DNA from: Hexactinellida sp. DTS-2022
Lineage: Eukaryota; Porifera; Hexactinellida
Direction of reading: 5' to 3'
Assembly (NCBI GenBank): GCA_028753945.1
Contig: JAPNXP010000016.1
Coordinates: 2,078,001-2,142,000 of the forward strand
DNA length: 64,000 nucleotides
A program made the translations under genes and the position numbers. Shown here piece after piece: positions 46,402 through 58,900 of the stretch (position 1 is its first letter; every line of letters starts with the position of its first letter). The notes beneath the pieces are model-generated. The model saw only the letters and a program-made list of their open reading frames with translations. It was not told the DNA's origin and made no database searches.

Positions 46402-49400
46402 CTAGTAAGGTTTGACCCGTCGGGGACCGCCACCTCCACCACCACCACGTGGCTGGCCTCTGTCACCACCTACAAGGAGAAATTAAAACATTACAACAGT
46501 TACCTGCTGTGTTATTACAGAGACAGGTATTTAATATCTGAAAGGAAACTATAAATATTAACCATTAAATCAGTGGTGAATCTTTTAAATATTCGGGGGG
46601 TAAAATTGAACTTATAGAGCCAATATTTACTACTCCATTGCAAGAGTAGTATAATACGTACATGGATGTATATTAAAGTACACCTTTCGTTGGGTATACC
46701 TTAGCAATTCGATACCTTGAGTATATTCAATAACTTAACCGAATCCCAATTATAAATAATTCAAAAATAGATAAAAACATTATGAATAAATTAACAAATA
46801 ATTACTAGTACATTTCAGGTCATTAATTAATAACTCTTTAACCTTTTGTAGTAAAACATATCTGCACTTATTGTTAATAGTTAACTATATTCAGAAAAAC
46901 ATCCAAGTAAATAATGTGCTTTTACATTTCACCTGAATCAAACCGTTTCGTTTGGCAAAGTTCAGGAATATATCTTGTAGTATAACTTCCTTGACAGACA
47001 TAATAGTAATCATGTTTACTATTAAAACCTGCTAATACCTGTCTACAGTAACACGTAATCGTAGCTTATATAAATAAACACTTCATTGTAAACAATGTGT
47101 GATCATGAGTGAGTAAACTATATTTTAATACTATAACAATAACCTTGAGAAATCAGACTAAATGTAAACTGCAACTACAAGAAACTAATCATCACTGTGA
47201 GATTACAATTCTGAATTATAATAAAGATTCTGATAGATTGGAATTTATGTTAGGTAAGTGTTAGTTCAAGTTGTTGTTGTGTCTTCGTGAATTACGGATA
47301 TACTTCGTGTACTGTTCGAGAAAAAATTACCAAATAACACTTGGCAAATCGGATGAATTAATTAACGTGAGTAACATTACATACATCATAAGTTCAGGGC
47401 CTTAGACGATCCTGAAAAAAAGGATCCCAATATTGCCAATATCTCCGATCCTGGCTGAAATTATGATCTTTTTTCCCGATAGTAATCCTAGTTTCTAAAG
47501 GATCTACCATCCAATCACGATCCTGTTACTATCCTTTGATAATTAAATCAGGCATATACTGACAGTATACTATACTAAGTTTGTCTCTATTTACACACGT
47601 ATGTGCTAAAAATTTAGCCTGTAAATTACAGATACTATAATAGTTTAGTCTATTATGATTAAGTGGAAATGAATTTTGATACGCGTATTATCTAAATTGT
47701 ACTTCATTGATCAGAAAATGGATCGGAATCTTTTGCTAGTAGAAAATATTCGATCAGATCCCGTTAACTATCCTAGTTTGCAAAAGGATCTATAATCCGT
47801 ATCGTACGATCATGAATCGAAATATATTAAAACCGTGGGCCTGAAGTAAAATAGAAAAAATCAGTTTCTCCTTCAATTTCAATTGAAATTCAATTAACTT
47901 CAGTTTCAGTTTTCACATTCCGAGCCAGAGCCAGCTTTGGGAATATATAACTTATACTTATTACAGTATACTCCGCTTAATAGAGCCACGGGTTAATAGA
48001 TTTCTCCGCTTAATCGGGTCAAAATTTCACAGGATTTATAGGAGGGAATTACAGTTTGGCTTAAAATATTTCGGTTAATAGATTTCTCCGCTTAATCGGA
48101 TCAAAGTAACCTAGTCCCGAGGTGGCTCTATTAAGCAGAGTTGACTGTACTAATACCCTACATAGGTTGCTATATATATTTATTTCTCTCACCTCTATCT
48201 CCTCTCGGTACGTAGCTTCTACCGCCCCCTCTGGACATGCCCCTGCTTCTGAACCCGCCCCTGTCCCCACCCCCGCCCCCGCGGTACTTGGGAGAGCTCG
48301 GGGGACCGTCGCCTCCTCGATTGAAGTCCCCGCCCTCCCCTCTTGGTGGGGCCATGCCGAAATCTCCACCTGGCCCTTGTGGTGAAAAATCTGATCCTTC
48401 TCCATCAGCTTAACAATAAGTTAGAATAAATGGAATGATATGCTTGGAAATACAGTAGAACCTGCATAATCCGACCCTCTATAATCCGGAATTCAGCAGA
48501 ACCGACACTTTTCCCTATCCCAATGAGCGCCGGAATATGCATTCGAGCCTGCATAATTCGACATTTATTTTCTTATCCCAACGGGTGTGGGATTAGACAG
48601 GTTATACTGTATTTAAATAAGAATACTTACTAATATAAATAATTAAGTGCAGCTGTTTTCAACACAATTTGTGTTGGAAGCAAACATAAATCTTAAGACT
48701 TGCAACACGTAATCAATAATAATACATTACAAGATCAATTAATTAATTAATTAATTCATGAATTTCAAAAGAACAGATAAACAATGGCTGTGGCTCTAAA
48801 ATGATTATTCAATATGAATTTAATACTCCACAATGCTCTATTCTATGTGGTTACTTAAATTTCACTTTTATTGGCCAAACAATTGCAGGTGTATAATTAA
48901 ATGATAATTAATACAAACAATTATCATAAACCATATGTAAATGAATTGTACAGTTGAAACCTGTTTTTTCTAACCAATTCTTTTTTTGCATGGAAATAAA
49001 GTAAGAAAAATCCGATAGTTAGAATAAACCGATTGAAAATAAAACAAAAATGGAATTTCTTACACAATTATAATAAACGTTAGTTAGAAAAAATCGATTT
49101 CATTGTATCGTATTTTACACTGAAGTTACATAATACAGTAGATGTCGGATATAAGCACACCGGTTATAAGAACATATCGGATATAAGCACACTATGTTGG
49201 AAAACGGTTGCCATATATCCTGTATAATTTATGTCGGTTATAAGAACATGTCGGTTATAAGTACATTAAGTGCAGTTCCCGACGATGTGCTTATAACCGG
49301 CATCCACTGTAGTACGTGAATTCTCCCCTAGCGATAACTTATAATACGTACTTTCACAATAAATCGATTAGAGTAGATGTTTATCGCATTTTCGAGGAAC

Positions 49401-49935
49401 AAAACTCACAAACAAAACTCAAAATTGATAAGAATAGTAGAAACTCTCCATATACGTAATACACATTTGTACACATTTGTACAAGTATTATACAACCTAT
49501 TTTCCACTTACGTCTCGGGTTGTGACATCTGTTGCATTCAGTACGTCTAGCAAAGTTGGAATTCTGGCAGGTTGGACAGGTCCAGTCGCCTTCTGACTTC
49601 ATTTGTCCCTGCATGCCGCCCCCGCCCCGACCCCCGTCTCTACCGCCTCCCCTGAAACAGGAATGGTAAAATAATGATTTTTTCAAATAAAATCAAAATC
49701 AAAATCAATTGATTTAAAGTTGATTTTTACTATTTGAAAATGGTGATACCTATTGCAATCGTAGTTATTTCGACGTAATATTACAATGTATACTTACTGC
49801 GAAATTCGCAATTGAATACCTATTATATAATTTGAGTTATGTTCATTCAAATCAATGATTTTAATTTCCCAAAAAAATCAAATAAATCATAAATTTTCCT
49901 AGCCTGCCCTGAAATAACAGTAATGTTAATATTAA

Positions 49936-49970
<35 letters not shown>

Positions 49971-52900
49971 TACATCAAACACCAAACAGATGTGTTAGAA
50001 AAGTACTACACAATAGTAAATGTAAAATCTCAAGATTTCTGAAAGTTCCAAGTTATGTATAGTGAAAGTTAATGTGCAAATTAAACAGTAAAATCTCAAG
50101 ATTTAAACTATGTATAGTAAAAATTTCCCTTACTATACTATACAATCATTTTCTTGCCACAAATGCTGAATCTAACAAGATAATAACTTGTTCAACCGGT
50201 ATTATTAAATACAATGAATGAAAATGGCTGTAAAAGTTGAATCTTGACTTTTTGAGATTATTAGTTGAAAGGACAAAATTTGATGATAAACTCCATATTT
50301 GGGATATATATCGAGACACTGCTATAATTAATGTATTACAAATTATTGTATTTCTTGTTAAATGAATGGAATATACAAATGCAAACTTAATTTAATAATG
50401 ATTATCGGTTACAGTTTTGATCATTTTTGGGTAATTTTAGTAGATTCTTATAAGAATATTTTATGATTTAAGCAGATGCTCAGGATTTAACAACAGTGTT
50501 ACAATATACGCTGCGCTGCTGAAGAACAGCTGAATTGAACAGTTGAGAATTGATTTCCAAAAACGATAGAATTACCACAAATATAAACCGATAAGCAAAC
50601 TATAAAATAAATACCATACGCATCATATTGACTCATCTAATTGTCTACAGTTAGAGACAAAATACCCTTGTTATTTCTCAAATAAGTGAGTTTATATGAG
50701 TCAAAAGGAATAGTTATAATAATAAATTATTGCTAGGATGATCAACAAACGCGTGAATCTATTAATATATGATTTTGACTAATTAGTACCTGTGAAAACA
50801 ATAATATTCTACTATATATAACGTATTACAATAGCGCTCTCAATGTAATGATAGAAAATATGAGTATTCTAATGTACAGCACAAGTGCACGACAAAATGA
50901 AATTTTGATGGCGGCTAATTAAGCCACCATCTCACTTCTTCTGGTGGCTAAAGAACAAACAAGGGTCGGTTTAACAAACCACTGATGGCTTAACAAACTT
51001 CTGAGCTGTAAAACAACACTAATATTAATAACAAATAATGCAACGAAAAAATACAATCCACACAAAGTCAAATAATCTACATTTTATGGTGGATTAGTTA
51101 AGCCACCAAAGGAAAATTTGGTGGCCTAAGAAAGATGTTTGGTGGCAAATACCAACAAAGCACCTAATTTATCGAGCACTGATATTACACACTCAATGAG
51201 GGGTTAGTTGGTGTCATTTTGTAAAACTAATTGAGATAGTAAAACCTAGAGTGTATACCTCTAATTTGTCGAGCACTGGTACAACAGCTTTAGTCGAAAT
51301 TAAAATGCCGGCAATTTGAAAACAAGAATATTGTTTGGAATGTTTAATTAAAGGCGCAATTAGATATATGAACCTTAAAAACATAAAATACGATGATTTG
51401 TGAAGCATAAATAAATTAAAGGAATACTGTGAAAAATAATAAATTGAAACATACGTACATCGCAACCATTATAACCTAATATTTGCCATCTTAGTAAATA
51501 ATTATGAGTTAAATAGACCATGGATATGCTATTGAACGAGTAATAGCAAAGGGTTAATCCAGGCACGTGAATTGGATTTAATTGTTTCTAGGCTGCAACA
51601 AGTTGAAACATTTCTCATAGAAGAAATACGAATTATTATTTTAAGCGGAAAATAATGATTTCTCAACTCTAACCTTGGTTGAAACCTTGATTTCCCAATA
51701 AGTTGGGAGTTTGGTTTTGTGGGAAAATAGAACCTGACTACACACGGATATTGAGCAATCGAAATATTGCACACAAATGGTTGAGTGAATTAACCCTCGT
51801 CTGGCTAGGAATGTAAAATTGAAACTGAAAGTTAATTGAATTTCAATTGAAAGTGAAAGTGAAAGTGGGGTTTTTCTATTTATACCTTTTACCCCAAGCC
51901 AGCCGAGGGTTAACCTGAATAATATTAATGACGTTATTATTCCACTCTTTTGGAAAAAGCAAGTTCGTAATATTGCGCAAACATTGTAACAATTGAATAA
52001 TAATTAATAATATCACAAAATATGATAAATATAGACGTGTCTCTAAGATAGACAGAGGAGTATATAATATTATAAAATTAATAAATAATGTAAAAACAAA
52101 TATACCCTGTATATGGAATCTAATTATTAGATTATATATCAATTAACGGAGACTCTATAATAATTGATGTTGTTATTATATTCATAACAATAGATAAATC
52201 ATAAATAAACAGACGAGTGTAAAGTTTATAGACAAGACATGTATTGCCATTTTATTGATTAGTAATCAACATAAACTTATCCCATATCCACAATTCCGTA
52301 AAAATGTGGTTATTTATCATTAGCGATATAAAATGCACATCCCAATCCACAATTGGAAGAAAATAACTTATTTATACTATAAATCGAACCTGAATTCTAA
52401 ATCAATTATATACCCATCAATAATTGAATTTAGCCTTAATCGCATTAACGACGCTATGGTTCAAATATATTATCCGAATAAGAATAAGAATTTAGTCATC
52501 AATAGTCAAGTGATAAGTTGGAAAAGACGTACACAGTATGTTCTCTAATAGTCCACGAGTGGGCAAAAGCCCAGGTGGACTATTAGAGAACATGGAATAT
52601 TAAAGAATTTAGCCTTAAATAATATACATAGTACAAACATAGACAAATAGTGGACTATTATAGAAAACTCATATATTTCGCAATATAATCACACAACTGG
52701 TCTAACCTGCCCCCTGGACCTCCTCGGAACCCTCCTCCTCTGTCTCCTCTTTCTCCTCCCCTCCCAAACATGCGCTCGCCCCCCCTCCCGCCCCGATCAT
52801 CTCGCCCCCCACCCCCACCCCCACCCCCGCCGCCGCCACCTCCGCCGCCCCCTCTGCCATACGTGCGGCTCTGCGGCTTTTCATACAACGCAACACTTAT

Positions 52901-55900
52901 CGGAGTCCCATTCAGCTCCTTCCCATTGAACCACTCAATAGCGCTCTTGGCAGTGAAGGGGTCATCGTAGGTGATGAGCGCCTTATCTCCCGAATTGTGG
53001 ATACGAATAAGATCGTTGTTGCTTCGCCGCTCTTTCTTTATGACTCCGATCACACTGAACATCTCCGCTAGGTCTTGTAGCTGGGTCTCCTTGGGAAGGT
53101 TGAATATCTCGATTGTATCATTCGCAGGATTAGCGTCTACAGAAACAATGGATTTCAGTCAAATTGATTGGAAAATTAATGCAATGGATTAATGACAAGG
53201 AATTATCCAGGCACGAGACGCTCCTTTTGGAGTATGATTTTTGGAAATTTGTATTCGGGAGTGCGAAAATTTGGAATCCTCTCCTATACCGTAACATTAA
53301 TTTGTGATTTTGGCATATTAAAATTGGATTAGACCAGGATAAGGAGCGTATTTACAAATGTATCTATAATACACTGAATAAGGGAGAACTTGCCTTGTCC
53401 GGGGTCATTGAAGCGAGACCTAGAATTCCTGTCATCGCCTCCCATGTCTCTGTCTCTCGAACCCGAACCTCGGCTGAACCTTAAATAATTCAGAATCTCA
53501 ATACATCAATTCAATTTGTATATAGTATTACGTAAGTAATTATCCTGCGTCTCATAAGGTATAAGTAAGTTTAAAAACAGACTAGGGCTACTTTTAAGTA
53601 AGCTACGTATTTAGAATAATCATCGCTTGGGGGAGGGGAAATATATTATAATAACTGTAAATATGTTAGCCGTCCCAATAAACCGATTATTGTACATTAT
53701 ATGTGACAATAATCGATTTATCGAGACACTATATAGTATGTACATACAGTCGACTCCACTTAATAGAGTCACCTCGGGAGTCGGGACCAGGTTACTTTGA
53801 CCCCATTAAGCGGATAAATATATTAACCGGTGGCTCTATTAAGCGGAGTCGACTGTATATTCGATAAAAATTACGTAAATAAGAAAATATTTTGTGTAAT
53901 ACGTGAGGTGGTTTCACGTATTACGTATATTACGTGTACTTATAGACTACTAGTCTATGCGAGTATTATACAACTTTGCATTAATTGTGTAACATAGAGC
54001 CACAGGGTGCAAGGCACTATATAATAGGAACTTAGAACGCACCTTGCCGGGGGTCTATCCATTCCCAAACTTGAATTCGCGTCTGGATCGTCTGGACCGA
54101 ATCTGGAGTGCGGCCCTCTGCTATCACCTGCAGGAGATCACGTTATTATAACGCCATAGATACTAGGCTAAGGCTATAGTAATGAGATACTCTGAAACGT
54201 GATTATAGTATCCGCCTACTTATATGTATAGCGTGCATTAAAATAGAAAATAAATCAGTAAAGCATAACCGAGTGAGATGTTTTTATTAACAATTTGCAT
54301 CGCATTCTTCATCAACGGAGTACACAGTACAGACACCCCCCCGTTGGGACAGGGGTACATGATCCCTAAGCACAACCTGCTAGGGGAACAGCTGTTAGGC
54401 GGACAAACGCTATTTGATATCTCAGCTGATTGTTGGAAATGCGTCAAGGACGAAGGGACTTATCAGAAAACAGATGTCTTCGCTAATACGGAGAGTTTCT
54501 ATCGCTCGCTCACTTCCACAACTTCTCTGTCGCCTAAGTTAGAAACTGACTTTACGCTCGGGGCTACGCTCGACATAACTTCCAATGGGATCAGTGGGGG
54601 CGAGAGGAACCTGAGTGGCGTTTCTATAAACGACTATACAATCTCACAAATATGTTACATAGAAAGTGTTTGTATCGAGAAAAGCAAGCTGAACACAGAT
54701 TTCCAGAAGGATTTTGAGGAGCTGAACACGAAGATTGAGAATCCATGGTTCGAATCAAGTTGGGTTGACTACGAAGCTTTCTTCAGCAAATACGGATCTC
54801 ATTTCATCTCGCAGACGGCTTACGGAGCCAGGTTCTACCAACACGCGTTCGCGGACGCCCGGATGGAGTACACATCCAGGAATCTGACGGTCCGAGCCTG
54901 TGCGGCTTTCGCCGGACCCGCCGGGGTGGGAATTCTGAAAATAGAGGCGTGCGAAGGAATAAATAAACAGGAGATAGACTCCGTGTCGTCGCTGGCTATT
55001 TATACTCTCCTGGTTATTCGCGGCGGGACAGCCGAGACAAGAGCGGAGCTCTACAAGAACAGAACTATTGAGGGAATCGCCAAATTCATGAGTGAAGCGA
55101 ACGCAACAGAAATGCCAATCGAATACAAGTTTATTCCAATTTGGTCGCTTCTACAAGAGAGGTACTTAGGAACAGAGTATTTCTCCATAGCTAGGAACCT
55201 GGAGGCCTACTACCTAGGCTTTGGGAACTACGGCTGTGCCTACCAACATATCCTAAATAGCACAGAGTTTGACTGCTATCAGAAGTTCGAGTTTAGCCCT
55301 GCTACCACAGTACAAACGCCGGCTTACCAGTGCGTCATAGCGCCCCAAGGCTGCCACGCGAATACCGACTGCCACTTGCATGATGCCGTTCTATGCGCGT
55401 GCCACGGGGATTCCTGCATCAGACATTACCCCGTTACCATGGATACTGGGGCTGTTAAGATTATGGCGCGACCGAATTATGACGTAAAGTGGGGGCCACA
55501 CGGGTGTGGGAGGCGTTTCTTAAAGTGCACTTGTGAGAGCGAAGATTGGAACTACTCCACAGTGTGGGATCAGGACACTGTTAAGCCAACAGCTATTTAC
55601 ATAGACTAACTACAGTCCATTGCATGCGCAAACAACGTAGTATAGCTATAGTATCCCCTAGCATGTAATATAGTATAGTTAGTAGCATGTATTGTATCTG
55701 TGACTAAACCTTGAAGTCTTCATATATGGAGTTGAGCAGTTGTGTATTTCTTAATTGTAATCAAGATAATTGTACAACTTTCTACTAAGTCACAAGGTTT
55801 AATATATAGTAGCAGGTTTATGATTAACTAGCTAACTTACCTCGAGAGGGATGGCCTCCATAAGCTGAACCTTGATAGTTGCCTCCTATAATATATAAGA

Positions 55901-58900
55901 CAATGAAACAGTGTTAGACGAGTAATGGGAGGGAATATAAAGTACGTATTGTATAACCTCATTAGTTCAAATATTAAAATTAGTTAATGACGAATAAAAG
56001 CTAATATTAGACTTGACATAAAAAAGATGAATGACATATTTATCGCAAGGCAAGTCTGTACCTGTATGCGGTTGGAACGCCATTGACTTCGTAAAAGCTA
56101 TGAAACTGAAACCGCAAGATTGTTCGGAAAAAAAGTTACTTTCAAATAGTATTTAATATTAATGGATTATAAACAAATGTGGTAGTGTTATAACTTCTAA
56201 CTCGCCTCTGGATCCGTACTGGTCCATTCCACCTCCCATACCGCCGGAGTAGTCCTCTCTCTGATAGCTGGACCCTCCGTACTGACCCTACCGATTGAGG
56301 AGCGACATAATAACCTTATACAGGTGCAATATGACAAATATTAAAGCCAAATAGTATAAGTCTATAAAACAATGGGTTTGTTTCCAACTTTTCATGAAAT
56401 ACAAGACAGTGTTTCATACAGGATTTGCATGCAAGAGCGGCAATTTGGGATATGTAAATTCTTAAGGGGGGGCATAAATTAAAACTTCTTTGTGTAAGTG
56501 TTTTTTCTAGGGGGGAACTTGAAGGAGCAGGGGGCAAGTGCACCCCAAATATGAAACCCTGAAATATGAACAAATTTGTGCGGAAACAAACAACAACAAA
56601 CAACAAACAACAAACAAACAAACAAACCATTCCCCTGGAACCATGTGGGCTCTCATAAGAGGACCCTCCCCCCGGTGGCATCTGTCTCCCCTGTCCCTCG
56701 TAGGGGCTGGTGGGGCTAGGGCCTCCCGCGCTCCCGTAGTTGGAGGGCGGCTGCGGTCCGTAGTGCTGTCCCTGTCCGGCTCCGTAGGGCGGGGCGGGAG
56801 GCCCGGAGGAGTAGGTGTCGCTTTGTCCCGTCCCCCCACTGTAGGCAGAGCTGCCATACATTCCAGAGCTCCCACCCTGGTAACTAGGCTGAAAGAAATA
56901 TGGTAACAGTAGCAATCAGTTGGAATGCCATTGTGCAGTCTGGTTACTAAGGACAGTTACCTGCTGGGAATAGGACTGGGAGCTGGAGTAGGAAGGGTAG
57001 GAAGGATTGCCAGGGCCTGAAAACAAGACGGTCACACTTATTCGGAATTATACTTAGAGATTGTAGTCAGTCGACTATACAATCATATTCTTAACAGAGC
57101 AAGTGCAAACATTGTTATTATTAAAGCCATGTGGAGAGGCAAAACCTAGCAGTCATTGTGCATTCTTGTAATACCATTAATGAATGGGTAAGGTCAGTAA
57201 TATATAGCATCTCTGGAAATGATTAGAACAGCAGGAGTTGCCATTACAGATGTTAGTACTTCTAATTATTTGTTAGAAAACCTGCCACAATCTCTGAGGA
57301 TTCGCTAACACTACAATTTATCAAGTAGCGTTTGATAGTAGACCTCAGAAAATTAACATAACTAACACACCTAAAGTTTCAAGATAAAACACAGTGGGCC
57401 TTGGATCGTTTTCAAACAAATCCTTTCGAAGTTAATGCTGGTTATATGCAAATATAAAATATCATGTCTAATTTATATTTCCCACACCCCTGCCAAATCC
57501 TAAGTCTTACCAGTTGCTCCATCAATTTGAACAAACAAAGTATTTTGAAATATTAAATATGGACTTTGGTATTCGTTATGAATAAAACACTGATATACAC
57601 AGTAATACAAGGTTATGGTGATGCCATATAAACAAATGGACTTCAATAATTAAACCCATTCAATAATTCTACAAAAACTATTTTATTAATGCAAGGAATC
57701 CTTAAATTTCTACATAATTATTATATCACTACGTATCTTAGCTAGATAAGGTAACCATAATGTACCATAGTTACGTAGCTGATGACGTATAATTGAGTCA
57801 ATTAAAAAATTAGGATTCCAAATAGATAAATCTCTAGAATTTACGGATACAGCAAGACATTGAAACTTGTATTCATGACTAACATAAGGAAGAACTAAAA
57901 GATAGGTTATGCACAAGAAAGCATCCATACACTGAATCGACATACATACGAAGGGGAAGATGCTGTTGTATAAATAAATCCAGGATTTGGTAAGTTGAGT
58001 GTATAGCTGGTAGTAATGGAGCGTATAAGGAATAAATTTGTGGCAAAATTTGGAATAAAGAAATACTATGAAAAGCTCCCGTGTGAAGAATTCAGTAGCG
58101 AAGTGAAGACTGAAGAAAATGAGAAAGAAAACAAGCAGGCAGAACCCAACTCTAGTTTTGAAATAAAATCGCCTCCGAGAACAAACATATTGAGCATATT
58201 GCAAGGCAGCAAAACTGGCAGAGAAGATAAGAAAGTGAAGTACACACGACTGAAATCTAATTGCAAACAGACCCAAACTAATCCGGAAGAAATCTATACT
58301 AACTCTTTCACAGATGAGAAATAAAATGCCAAAAACTAAATAATATATCACGCATTATACTACATGAACACACAACCTGTTTGTTACCTGATAATAATTA
58401 ATTTATATTAATAACTCAAGTTTCATTTTTACCCATAATTATTAGTAAATACAAATGAATTAAATATTTTGGCAAATGTATTCTTTTAGTTAACAACTTG
58501 GGAGTATTATACGTAAAATAGAATTAAATTCCGGGCACATACAGTTGGATAGGGATATAGTATATCATATACGTAAATGTACTTGGTTTCAGGTTTTTAG
58601 CGGGTGTTAGTAATTAAGACAAATAAATGCCGTATTAAATTATTAAATAGATAATCAAAACCCCCAAATATATGATAATCTCTTACTATTAAATACTGCA
58701 AAATCTGACATACAATGTGTACATGGTAGATACAAATTTATAAGAATTACATAAACAGTGGGTTTATAGATGTTGCTATTGAGTTTACTCATAATTTTCG
58801 ATGCCAATAAATCATGGTTAGGAGAGATTGTACGAAAGGAAAGGGACAACAAAATAGATTATACAATCTGTCAGTTCGGACCCTGAATTAAGTCTCGTTT

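Noticed and set aside
46363-46554. Plus-strand ORF with Thr-rich run
   Set aside because: Antisense shadow of the final Gly/Arg exon of FET.
47404-47820. Two GGATC-rich blocks resembling inverted repeats
   Set aside because: Similarity is loose and boundaries unclear; noted only within the intron description.
52770-52970. Plus-strand polyproline ORF
   Set aside because: Antisense of the Gly-rich stretch following the FET RRM.
57710-58351. Long minus-strand hydrophobic ORF (213 aa) opposite the 58016-58324 ORF
   Set aside because: Much of its hydrophobicity comes from being antisense to Lys/Glu-rich codons and AT-rich DNA; no transmembrane family pattern, and it lies in the FET intron. Kept as chance.
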